Assembly: GCA_024281055.1 (NCBI GenBank)
Contig: JAMXLF010000063.1
Location: 1 to 64,000 of the forward strand
Direction: 5' to 3'
DNA length: 64,000 bases
DNA from: Geobacteraceae bacterium
GTDB taxonomy: Bacteria; Desulfobacterota; Desulfuromonadia; Geobacterales; Geobacteraceae
In this document: in pieces, positions 41,897 through 49,665 of the stretch
Position numbering within the stretch: the first letter of the stretch is position 1
Layout: each line of letters begins with the position of its first letter
Notes under the pieces: model-generated
Database searches by the model: none
What the model saw: the letters and a program-made list of their open reading frames with translations, nothing else
What the model was told of the DNA's origin: nothing
Translations under genes and position numbers: made by a program

Positions 41897-41998
41897 CTTA
41901 TCTCCCGAAACCTCGCGGTTCCGCAGGAATTGGCACCTTCCCCTTGCGGGGGGTTGCCGCGACGTCATCGGGCCTGTCCCTCAGTCGCTCTTGATAAG
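41897..41998 (-). ncRNA. SAM-I (S-box) riboswitch aptamer
   Basis: On the minus strand it begins CTTATCAAGAGCGACTGAGG, then GACAGGCCCGATGACGTCGC, GGCAACC, AAGGTGCCAATTCCTGC and ends with GAGATAAG pairing with CTTATC. These are all the conserved S-box core blocks. SAM binding favours the terminator at 41846-41875 and shuts off the methionine/transsulfuration genes. Confidence 0.95.
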
Positions 41999-42066
41999 AA
42001 GCTGCTGCTATTCAATTGTGACCCGGCACGTTTTCTTACCGGGATGGTAATCAATAACTGAAAGTA

Positions 42067-42095
42067 ACCTTATCAGTGCGGTAAAGTATTGTCAA
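42067..42095 (-). promoter_or_regulatory. Promoter of the SAM-I transsulfuration operon
   Basis: On the minus strand: TTGACA (42090-42095), 17-bp spacer, TAAGGT (42067-42072). It starts 20 bp past the hgcB stop, so the operon does not depend on read-through from hgcAB. Confidence 0.65.
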
Positions 42096-42115
42096 CCACA
42101 AATTTTCACCTTAGA

Positions 42116-42406
42116 TCAAGAACAGCAATTCCCGCCGACCCCGCGCATCTTCCTCTCCCGGAACCATTCATTGATGAGCCCGGAGGCACAGCCAACCCCC
42201 GCATCGACCAGGATGGCGGCCGCGGCGCAGTTCTTCGCACAGGCACCGCACTCCATGCAGGCATTCTTGTCCGTGATGCGTGCCTTTCCTTCTGCTACGG
42301 CGAACACCCCGTGGGGACAGACCTCCACGCAGCGGCCACAGCCGGTACACTGCGCCCGGTTAAGCTCCAGAGTCGCGACATGCTGCAGATAACGAAATCC
42401 CTTCAT
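42116..42406 (-). CDS. hgcB: Mercury methylation ferredoxin HgcB, 96 aa
   Basis: ATG 42406 has a GGAGAAAGGGG site. Two [4Fe-4S] binding motifs are seen: CTGCGRCVEVCP (about residues 20-31) and CMECGACAKNC (about 50-60), the latter the known HgcB signature CMECGAC. A lone Cys follows in 'VGCASGL' (about 73), and the protein ends in a vicinal Cys pair (GNCCS); all three features match what I know of HgcB. HgcB reduces the corrinoid of HgcA to the Co(I) state and may deliver Hg(II). It follows hgcA by 17 bp. Confidence 0.95.
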   Translation of the reverse strand: MKGFRYLQHVATLELNRAQCTGCGRCVEVCPHGVFAVAEGKARITDKNACMECGACAKNCAAAAILVDAGVGCASGLINEWFRERKMRGVGGNCCS

Positions 42407-42423
42407 GTGTCCCCTTTCTCCAG

Positions 42424-43575
42424 TTACAGGAATAAACCCGCAAGGCACGCCCCTCCGGCAAGGAGGAGTGCACACCCCATGGCGGGGATGGCAAGGCGCA
42501 TCTCCTTCTTCACCCCGGAACGGGAGGTGAAAGGTGTGCTGCCAGTGAAGTTGAGGGCGTAAAAAGCACTCACCGCCGGAAGCGCAAGAAAGGCAGCCCC
42601 TACCGTCGCCCTGCCCCACCCGGCACCGCCGGCGACAAGATACCAGAGGATGCTCCATGCAAGCCCTGCCACGGCCCCCTTGAAGGCAAAGCTCGGCCCG
42701 GGAATTACGGGAAGGAGTAAGGGCGTGACCACCGTGCCGGCCAGCACGGCTCCGAACCAGGCAAGGATGACGAAGAGAGCGTTAACGGGTCCGGCCGCTG
42801 CCGCCGCGGCCAGGAAGAGCACGACACAGACCACGACTGTCGGCTTCTGGGCCATAACCACCTCCACCGGCACGAGCGCCAGCCGCTCCCGGAAGGAAAA
42901 GGTCTGCTCCCGCATGGCCTGTGTGGTCACCATGCCATTGTCCAGGTATTCCGGGAGGTCCGTCGCCCGGATCGTCGCGTAGAGGACGGCAAAACCGGTG
43001 TGCCTCGTCACTTCGTGGGCAGCCACCCCCGGCGCCCCCAGGATCGGCAGGATAAGCCGCCGGTGGCTCACCACCCGGGCAAGCCCAGTGGCCCCGATGC
43101 GCCTCACCAGCTCATCCGTGCCGAAGGTCCCCTTTCCCGCCGCACACCAGACATTGATCCCGAAGGTCTCCAGAACGAGGAGCCAGGCGTTGCGCCCGGA
43201 AAGGGCCTGGCGCACGATGTCGTAGCTCATCTTGTAGTTGGCGGTCACCAGCACCGGGTCGTCCGCTGTGGGTGTGCCGACTGCATAGAGGCCGGCCGGG
43301 ACCAGGTAGCTCATCCGTCCGATCCCCCACCGGGCCTTCCATCTCCCCAGCAGATCGCCGAAGGTGAGCGTTGTCGCGATCTCCGCAACCCGTCCCACCG
43401 CGGTGGCGCGCCAACCGAGGAAACCGGGCACCGTCTCGTCGATATCCCCGCCGCCGGCGGAGGTACGCGGCCCTCAGCAGGGGGGCTTGTCGAGAGCGTC
43501 AGCCGCAGTGCCGCAACCGGTCGGGGCTATCTTTTTCTCTGCGATCGAAATTTTCCTGATGTCTCGGATCTCCAT
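42424..43575 (-). CDS. hgcA: Mercury methylation corrinoid protein HgcA, with probable selenocysteine at codon 34
   Basis: The corrinoid-binding cap helix motif NVWCAAGKGTFGT (about residues 142-154 of the full frame) identifies HgcA, and the C-terminal half has five transmembrane helices. HgcA transfers a methyl group from its corrinoid to Hg(II), giving methylmercury, at the cytoplasmic membrane. The frame opened by ATG 43575 (GGGAG site, 16 bp behind the MarR gene) is continuous except for one TGA (43474-43476) preceded by Cys TGC. A GTG start at 43431 without ribosome binding site is the only alternative without read-through. A stem-loop lies 12-28 nt after the TGA, as bacterial SECIS elements do. 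I infer Cys-Sec; nonsense mutation is the rival reading. Confidence 0.9.
43446..43462 (-). promoter_or_regulatory. Candidate SECIS-like stem-loop in hgcA
   Basis: In the minus-strand RNA, CUCCGCC pairs with GGCGGGG (one U-G) across a GGC loop, beginning 12 nt after the in-frame UGA. Position and size fit bacterial SECIS elements, but the GC-rich region makes a chance hairpin easy and the loop is small. Confidence 0.35.
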
Positions 43576-43591
43576 CGATGTAGCTCCCGGT

Positions 43592-44056
43592 TTATTTGCA
43601 GCATGCAACCTTTTCGCCTGTAGGTGCGCTCCCCGCCTTGGACAGCGCCTCGTTGAGCAGGCCAAGCGACCTGGCCACGGTCTCCCGTTCGAACGGGGTC
43701 AGGAAGGAGAATATCTGCCCGATCTTCGCCGCCATGTATTTGTCTATCTGACCCAGCACACGCGCCCCCTCGTCCGAGAGCCCGAGCAGGCTCACCCGCC
43801 GGTCCCCGGGCGCCACCCGGCGTTCGACGAGCCCCTTCCCTTCCACTGTCTTCACCTGCCGGCTGAAGGTGGTCACATCCATCCCCAACTCGTCCGCCAC
43901 CTGCTGGATCGAGGGGTTCCCCAGTCGCCGGATCTCGAAGAGTATATGACTCTGCACCGCCGACACCTGCTCGCCGCAGCACTCCTCGCAGCAGTCAGCG
44001 TTCAGAAGCCCGAAGCGGCGAACGAACACCTGCAGTTTTTCCCGGACCGATTCCAT
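43592..44056 (-). CDS. MarR-family regulator with cysteine clusters, 154 aa
   Basis: ATG 44056 has a GGAGG site; the frame four codons longer begins with GTG inside that site. A winged-helix MarR domain is clear (about 35-115, 'SIQQVADELGMDVTTFSRQVKTVEGKGLVERR' and wing 'DRRVSLLGLSDEG'). Before it lies 'ADCCEECCGEQVSAVQ' (about 21-36) and the protein ends in ACCK; such paired cysteines are likely metal or metalloid ligands. It is 16 bp upstream of hgcA on the same strand, so it probably controls hgcAB. Mercury, arsenic or redox state are possible inputs (inference). Confidence 0.85.
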   Translation of the reverse strand: MESVREKLQVFVRRFGLLNADCCEECCGEQVSAVQSHILFEIRRLGNPSIQQVADELGMDVTTFSRQVKTVEGKGLVERRVAPGDRRVSLLGLSDEGARVLGQIDKYMAAKIGQIFSFLTPFERETVARSLGLLNEALSKAGSAPTGEKVACCK

Positions 44057-44104
44057 CTCTGCCTCCACGGAAAAAACCGTAGCATATTTATTTGCATTTT
44101 ACAA
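44057..44104 (-). promoter_or_regulatory. AT-rich promoter/operator candidate of the MarR-hgcAB operon
   Basis: The 48-bp gap upstream of the MarR gene contains, on the minus strand, two similar direct repeats, TAAAATGC and TAAATATGC, and the near-palindrome TTGTAAAATGCAA. The gap is far AT-richer than its surroundings. It could be the binding site of the regulator; no clear -35 is visible. Confidence 0.35.
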
Positions 44105-45256
44105 CTATTTTGGAGATGTATTTTTCTGATCGGCCGATTCCGCATCTTCCTGCCACCAGTGCTTGACTCCGGCCAGGAAACGACCGCGGCTCGTGAGAGG
44201 CTGCGCAACAGCTTTCCGGATTGCTCGCGACACCTTGCCGGTGGCAATGAGTTGAACACCGGCGGTATGGAGCGCCTGCTCCACACGCGCGACCGGCCCC
44301 ACCGGCACATCTTCGGCCATCAGCATGGCATGAGGCCGCAGCAGAGTGGCCACGACCGGCATGTGGCTGTTCAGGGCGGCCGCTTCTACGTGTGCCAGTA
44401 GTGGAGCGAAGTTCTCCGTTTCGTAGTAACCGCATACCGCCGCCAGCGCCAGGTTGGGCATGCGCGGATGGCGAGCGGGATGGCGGCAGCGGCCGTTGCG
44501 GTTGAAGATGTACGGGTGGACAAGGGGAATCGAACGGTCGAGGAAGTTCTTCAGTATCCCCGGAACGCCGTCCACGTATAGGGGGAGCGCGATAACCAGC
44601 AGGTCGTAGACTGGAATCCGTGTCAACACTTCGGCCATGTCGTCCTCGATCAAGCAGCGGCCATCGGCGACCTTCCAGCAGGCAAAGCACCCCGCGCACG
44701 GCCGTATGTCCCGCTCCGCCAGGTAGAACGTGTCGACCGCGGCTCCCGCCGATTCCATGCCGGCGATGAGCGGCGCAAAGACCTTTTCCGTGGCCCCTCC
44801 CCGGGCACGCGGCGACGCCTGGATGGCGAGCACGCGCTGCGGCTGCCGCCAGATGCCGCGTCGGCGCTCACATTCGTTTTCCGTTTCCCCGTAAAGACCT
44901 GCTGGGACTTCCGTACCGTCCGGGTCGCCGGAGAAGAGCCGGTTGAACCTGAGCATCAGGAACCTGTTTCCACGTACCTTCAGCCCGGCACGGGCCGCCT
45001 GCCAGCCGCCGAGCATCCCGGCGGCGAGGTCGAGCCAGACCCGGGCCGGGGCCTCAACAGTCACGGTGGGCGCATCGGGAATCCCCTCCTCGAAGAAGCA
45101 TTCGCCCCGTTCGATGCGCAGTGTGTATTCGCCGCCATCCTCCCCGTGGAGACGGAATGCAAAGGTCGCCACCAGGTTCTTTGCCACCCGTCGGTTCAGC
45201 ATCCGTGGCAGGAAGCGCAGCACCCGCCTGACGGCTGGTTCGGGCGTATCGATCAT
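44105..45256 (-). CDS. Fusion of SCP2-like domain and iron-sulfur flavoprotein-type FMN reductase, 383 aa
   Basis: ATG 45256 follows GAGGT. The N-terminal part (about 1-120) resembles an SCP2 sterol/lipid-binding domain ('FAFRLHGEDGGEYTLRIERGECFFEEG', 'RVWLDLAAGMLGG'). The rest (about 140-330) is a flavodoxin-fold NADPH-dependent FMN reductase ('VLAIQASPRARGGATEKVFAPLIAGM', 'YDLLVIALPLYVDGVPGILKNFLDR'). It includes a cysteine cluster, CAGCFACWKVADGRC, as in iron-sulfur flavoproteins. A cytosolic redox role with a hydrophobic substrate is inferred. It precedes the MarR-hgcAB genes by 48 bp on the same strand and might be co-transcribed with them. Confidence 0.8.
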   Translation of the reverse strand: MIDTPEPAVRRVLRFLPRMLNRRVAKNLVATFAFRLHGEDGGEYTLRIERGECFFEEGIPDAPTVTVEAPARVWLDLAAGMLGGWQAARAGLKVRGNRFLMLRFNRLFSGDPDGTEVPAGLYGETENECERRRGIWRQPQRVLAIQASPRARGGATEKVFAPLIAGMESAGAAVDTFYLAERDIRPCAGCFACWKVADGRCLIEDDMAEVLTRIPVYDLLVIALPLYVDGVPGILKNFLDRSIPLVHPYIFNRNGRCRHPARHPRMPNLALAAVCGYYETENFAPLLAHVEAAALNSHMPVVATLLRPHAMLMAEDVPVGPVARVEQALHTAGVQLIATGKVSRAIRKAVAQPLTSRGRFLAGVKHWWQEDAESADQKNTSPK

Positions 45257-45334
45257 AAAAAATACCTCAGTACGGTGGAATAACTTCAGCAACGCGCGGA
45301 TGGCAGCCTTTCCGGGATAAAGCCAGCAGGAATG

Positions 45335-46723
45335 TCACTCTCCGAGGGAGGCAATCACATCCGCAACCAGGGGGGCAAGTTCATCTTCATCAAAGCGCGC
45401 CCCCTGCGTCAGGCCGAACCGAACGATCACGAGCCGCCTGGAGGGGACAATGAAAAGGCGTTGCCCGAGGACACCGGAGGCGAAGAACGAATCAGGTGGC
45501 ATCCCGGCGAGAACGCGCCTTTCGGCTTCCCGGCCCGTGCCGCGGTTGGTGCAGAAGCCTGCCCCGTAACCGCTCTCCAGCGTCGGCGTCGCCGAGTAGC
45601 GCACCCATCCTTCAGGCAGGATGCGCTCCCCGTTCACCACCCCGTCATTCAGGTAGAGGAGACCGAATCGCGCCCAGTCCCGGGCTGTGGCGAACATGTA
45701 GGTTGACCCGACCGGCGTCCCGGTTGCGTCGAATTCGAGCGTCACGCTGCCCATCCCCAGGGGCTGGAAGAGGTTGCGTCGCGCGAAGGCGACCACGTCA
45801 GCCGCGTGGCCTCCCACGGCATCGCGGATGATCCGCGACAGAATTAACGTATTGCCGCTGCTGTAGGACCATCTGCTACCGGGGGGTGCATCGAACCCGG
45901 CGCGTTCGGCAAACCCCGCCATATCCCGCTCGACGAACAGCATCTGTGACACCGGATCGAAGCCGCTCCCGCTCTCGTCAAGAGCGAGCCCGCTCGTCAT
46001 GCGCAGCAGATGATCTATGGTGATCGACCGGCGGGGATCGTCAGGTCTCTGCCAGGCGGATACCGGTGCCGGCTGATCGGGTGACAGGCGCCCCTGGCGA
46101 ACGAGGATGCCAACCAGCGCATTGATGACGGACTTCGTCATCGACCATCCGAGCATTGGCGTATCGATGCCGTAGCCGGGGGCATAGCGCTCCGCCACGA
46201 CGCTCCCGTCATGGACGACGACCACCGCCTTCGTCCCTCGCTGCGGCTGCCGGCCCGGTTCTTCGAAGGCCCGGTCGAGTGCCGCCCACAGCTTCCCATT
46301 GACAGGCCCGACCACTGCAGGCCCGGCAAACTCGGGAAGAACCGACATCCTTCCTGTGTCAGGAACCTTTTCCGGCCGGATTGTCTCCGCCTGCTCGGCG
46401 CCGTCCACGACAAGGCAACCGAATCCGTCGCGGTAGACCGCGCAGCTCTCGAAGGCACCAAACAGCGAAGCGGTCACCTGACGATGGACAGCATCGACAT
46501 CGTAGCTCAGTGCCCACTCCAGCAGCCCGATGCCCGGCATAAGCTTTATATTTTCGGCATAGACCAGATCAGGGTTATGGCCCGACACAAACGCAGCTGA
46601 GCAGAGCGCATGACTGGTCAAGCCGGTGGCAGCGCGGAGCGCCTTGTCGGGCCTCGCGAGCGAGCACCCCTCGATCGTCATCGCCACGCCAGCGGTAAGC
46701 AGGATCAAGATGGCCTTGCGCAT
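45335..46723 (-). CDS. Class C beta-lactamase-like serine hydrolase, lipoprotein, 462 aa
   Basis: ATG 46723 has GGAAGGCAGG. A signal peptide ends at a lipobox-like IEGC. The beta-lactamase/DD-peptidase fold begins at about residue 150; SMTK (in 'LGWSMTKSVINALVG') is the catalytic SxxK, 'YSSGN' the YxN-type motif, and the C-terminal 'FFASGVLGQRLFIVPSRRLVIVRFG' corresponds to the last strands. This is the family of esterases/6-aminohexanoate-dimer-hydrolase-like enzymes more than true antibiotic beta-lactamases. An N-terminal domain of about 130 residues is unassigned. Confidence 0.85.
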   Translation of the reverse strand: MRKAILILLTAGVAMTIEGCSLARPDKALRAATGLTSHALCSAAFVSGHNPDLVYAENIKLMPGIGLLEWALSYDVDAVHRQVTASLFGAFESCAVYRDGFGCLVVDGAEQAETIRPEKVPDTGRMSVLPEFAGPAVVGPVNGKLWAALDRAFEEPGRQPQRGTKAVVVVHDGSVVAERYAPGYGIDTPMLGWSMTKSVINALVGILVRQGRLSPDQPAPVSAWQRPDDPRRSITIDHLLRMTSGLALDESGSGFDPVSQMLFVERDMAGFAERAGFDAPPGSRWSYSSGNTLILSRIIRDAVGGHAADVVAFARRNLFQPLGMGSVTLEFDATGTPVGSTYMFATARDWARFGLLYLNDGVVNGERILPEGWVRYSATPTLESGYGAGFCTNRGTGREAERRVLAGMPPDSFFASGVLGQRLFIVPSRRLVIVRFGLTQGARFDEDELAPLVADVIASLGE

Positions 46724-46821
46724 CCTGCCTTCCCCCATAACACCAAGCGGTTTCAGTGTTCAGCCATTCAAGTATAGCACAGGAGTCATGCGGGTGCTTC
46801 AGGCGGAAAGGCCTTTCGCTC

Positions 46822-47532
46822 CTATTGGACGTCAGCCAGTTTCCCGTCGATAAAAACCAGCTTGATGTCCTTGTAGACGAACACGATCTTCGACCCGAGA
46901 AGGATTTTCTTCTCGGGCGCACCGAGAATCGCGGTTACTTCTTCGGGCGTCTGTCCCAGGTGCACGGTTCTTGTTACCGTCTCTTTCTGCTTTTCCTCGA
47001 CTTTGCCTTTCGACTCACCCTCTGTCCCGAACCAGGCGCCGATATCTTCAATGACCTGTTGCGCGGTAACTGCCGCCAGCCCTCCGTCATACAAGAAACG
47101 GACGGAAGCCTCCAGCGGGATCGGTCCCCGGGTGCCGCTCCCGGTGACGACGAAGGTCTTGGCGGTAAAAAGGGTGAGTTCGACGTAACCGTCTCCCGTC
47201 CGGACTCCGTACAGATAGAGACGGTCGCCGGTCTTAAGGTTGCCGTCAACGTTGCTGCCCAGAGGCACATCGCCGCCGCCGGTCGAGGTGATCTGTCCCT
47301 TCACGATGACATTCGGTTTGAACGCTTTCGACGGCCTTCCCGCTTTCAGTCCTTCTTTCTGAACGATGAGGACAGAACCCTGCTCATCCACATTGCCCAG
47401 AAAGCCGATTTTCGTAACCTTGTAGCGAGTCTCGACCGCGGCTTTAACCTCTTCCCGGGTGACGGCGAACGAAGTTCCGGCCAGGAGTTGAAAGAGCAGC
47501 AGGCCCAACGCCAGACAAATCCGACAGTGCAT
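46822..47532 (-). CDS. Exported protein of unknown function, 236 aa
   Basis: ATG 47532 has an AAGGAGG site, preferred over an in-frame GTG six bases upstream within the site. A signal peptide is cleaved near SFA-VTR. Two similar short helix-strand units occur: 'VTREEVKAAVETRYKVTKIGFLG' at the N-terminus and 'TPEEVTAILGAPEKKILLGSKIVFVYKDIKLVFIDGKLADVQ' at the C-terminus. The latter resembles the SmpA/OmlA (BamE-like) fold. The middle is a beta-rich domain. The gene is divergent from the APC permease. No function can be given. Confidence 0.7.
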   Translation of the reverse strand: MHCRICLALGLLLFQLLAGTSFAVTREEVKAAVETRYKVTKIGFLGNVDEQGSVLIVQKEGLKAGRPSKAFKPNVIVKGQITSTGGGDVPLGSNVDGNLKTGDRLYLYGVRTGDGYVELTLFTAKTFVVTGSGTRGPIPLEASVRFLYDGGLAAVTAQQVIEDIGAWFGTEGESKGKVEEKQKETVTRTVHLGQTPEEVTAILGAPEKKILLGSKIVFVYKDIKLVFIDGKLADVQ

Positions 47533-47671
47533 GTACACCCTCCTTGTTTCGTCAGTTGGCTGACACTAGTTTATCACGAGACCGGGGTTTATGGGAGAAA
47601 GGATGCTTGACCCTTGAGGCTTTACTCTGGTACCTTCACCCCATCGTTACCGACATAAAAGGGAGATGTAC

Positions 47672-49042
47672 GTGGATGAACAGAGTCAGTTGGTTCGCGG
47701 TCTGACACCGGTCCATGCCGGCGCCCTGGTGGTAGGGACGGTGATCGGCACCGGCATCTTTCTCAAGGCAGGGATCATGTCCCAGACCGTAGGCGCAGCG
47801 CACTGGATGCTCCTTGCCTGGATCGCTGCCGGCATTCTGTCGTTCAGCGGCGCGCTCGTCTACGCCGAGATCGGCAGCATCTTCCCCCGGGCCGGTGGCG
47901 AATACGTCTACCTCCGCGAGGCATACGGCGATCTCGCCGGGTTTCTCTATGGGTGGATGCGCTTCTGGATTGCCTCGCCCGGCTCGATCGCCGCCTACGC
48001 GGTGGGCGGCGCGACTTTCCTCGGGGCGACCGGTATTCCGGGCTTCGCCGGCTGGCGAAAAGAACTCGCCGTCGGGTTTATCGTGTTCTTTACGGGCCTT
48101 TCCTGCCTGAGCGTCCGCTTTGGCGGACGGGTGCAGGCGTTCGTCACGGCGCTGAAGGTCGTGATCATCGTCGGACTGACACTTGCCATCTTTCTCTTCG
48201 CCCCGGCCGGCAGCTGGAGCCATCTCATGCCACATGCCGCCGGCGAGGGAGCCTGGCCAGGCTTTGCCGCTTTCGGCGCCGCGGTCCTCGCCGCGCTCTG
48301 GGCCTACGACGGCTGGAACAACATGCCCATGGTGGGGGGGGAGATCCAGAACCCGCAGCGCTCCATCCCGCTTTCTCTCATCATTGGCGTGGGAGGGGTG
48401 ATGCTCATCTACACCCTTGCCAACATCGCCTATGTGTACGCCCTCCCCTTCGGAGAGCTCCTCAGCGCCAACTCCAAGCTCCACCCGGCGGGGCTCCCCG
48501 CCGCGACCAAGGCAGCGGCGGGCTTTCTCGGCGCCTCCGGGACCATACTCCTTTCGGCCGCCTTCTTCATCTCCGCCATGGGCGCCCTCAACGGCTCGAT
48601 CCTCACCAGCTCCCGCATTCCCTATGCCATGGCCACCGAGAACATGATGCCTAAGTTCCTGGCGGCTGTCGATCCCCGGAGCCACGTACCCGTGCGCTCG
48701 GCCCTCATCCAGGGGGGATGGGCGGCCATCCTGGCAGTTTCGGGGACCTTCGACCAGATCACCGACTACGTCGTCTTCGCGGGGTGGGTGTTTTACGCCC
48801 TGGCGTCCATCTCGCTCATAGTTTTCCGCTTCAGGCTCCCCGATGCGCCCCGCGGCTACCGTGTTCCGGCATATCCCTGGCTGCCGCTTGTTTTTGCCGT
48901 CGTCGCCGTGGCGCTGCTCGTCAATACGCTCGTGACCTCGCCCATGGAGTCGCTCACAGGGTTGGCATTCATCATGTCCGGAGTGCCGGTCTTCTTCTGG
49001 ATGCGCCGCGGCGGAAACGTGGCAGAGGGTGATCTGTCATAA
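47672..49042 (+). CDS. APC-family amino acid permease (LAT-like), 456 aa
   Basis: GTG 47672 lies 6 nt after GGGAG; ATG 47666 directly abuts that site, so the GTG is the likelier start and adds or loses only two residues. Twelve transmembrane helices are present. TM1 has the unwound substrate-binding motif 'VVGTVIGTGIFLK' and TM6 'ALWAYDGWNNMPMVGGEIQNPQRSIP', both typical of the L-type/APC superfamily. Substrate probably an amino acid or peptide-derived amine; direction unknown. No neighbouring amino acid gene hints at it. Confidence 0.88.
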   Translation: MDEQSQLVRGLTPVHAGALVVGTVIGTGIFLKAGIMSQTVGAAHWMLLAWIAAGILSFSGALVYAEIGSIFPRAGGEYVYLREAYGDLAGFLYGWMRFWIASPGSIAAYAVGGATFLGATGIPGFAGWRKELAVGFIVFFTGLSCLSVRFGGRVQAFVTALKVVIIVGLTLAIFLFAPAGSWSHLMPHAAGEGAWPGFAAFGAAVLAALWAYDGWNNMPMVGGEIQNPQRSIPLSLIIGVGGVMLIYTLANIAYVYALPFGELLSANSKLHPAGLPAATKAAAGFLGASGTILLSAAFFISAMGALNGSILTSSRIPYAMATENMMPKFLAAVDPRSHVPVRSALIQGGWAAILAVSGTFDQITDYVVFAGWVFYALASISLIVFRFRLPDAPRGYRVPAYPWLPLVFAVVAVALLVNTLVTSPMESLTGLAFIMSGVPVFFWMRRGGNVAEGDLS

Positions 49043-49085
49043 CAAGGGGAGAAGAGGTTCGAAAGAGCGTGTAATGCGGGCTTTT

Positions 49086-49391
49086 TTATTGCAGATCATC
49101 CATGTTTTCTACGAAATCCTCGTAATTCTTGCCGAAAATGTACCTGATTTCGCAATTGTTGTAAAAAAAGTACTTGATCAGAACGTAACCGATCCTGTCG
49201 ATGTGATAAAAGGATATGAGCAACGTAAACAATATGAAAACGAGATACGCGATTATATCTTTCTCTGCCACGACCATCCACGCTCCAATGATGCAAAAAA
49301 CCAGTATACCCATCATTTTCAGGATGGATGAAACTTCCTTGTGAATCATTCTCAGCTTGTCATACAACTCATCGTTGTCGTTGTTAGCCAT
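49086..49391 (-). CDS. Small two-helix membrane protein, 101 aa
   Basis: ATG 49391 follows GGAGAC. A polar N-terminus with a short coiled segment ('DELYDKLRMIHKEVSSILK') leads to two transmembrane helices (about 26-42 and 47-63) and a charged C-terminal tail with aromatic residues ('GKNYEDFVENMDDLQ'). Base composition is AT-rich against its neighbours. No family recognised. It sits tail to tail with the permease gene. Confidence 0.6.
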   Translation of the reverse strand: MANNDNDELYDKLRMIHKEVSSILKMMGILVFCIIGAWMVVAEKDIIAYLVFILFTLLISFYHIDRIGYVLIKYFFYNNCEIRYIFGKNYEDFVENMDDLQ

Positions 49392-49665
49392 TGTTGCAAA
49401 GTCTCCAACGGGAGCGCTACACGCAATAGTTAATAATAATTAATATAATCTCTGTTGTGCCTCAAGTCAAGGAATTCAGTCAGAATACAACTGAAAAAAG
49501 CGGATATGGCAGTCCGTTCCGCGCCGACAAACACGGAAGTTCTATCACCGTTGAGTTTTTTCTTTGAATTCTGTCCCGAAAAAAGCTATATATGTACTCC
49601 CTTTCATTACATCGCATACTGTGTACATCTAATAAGTTTAACATAATCAAGGCACAGGAATAGTC

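Noticed and set aside
43364-44401. 345-codon plus-strand frame over hgcA and the MarR gene
   Set aside because: Antisense to two recognised genes; no signal for translation.
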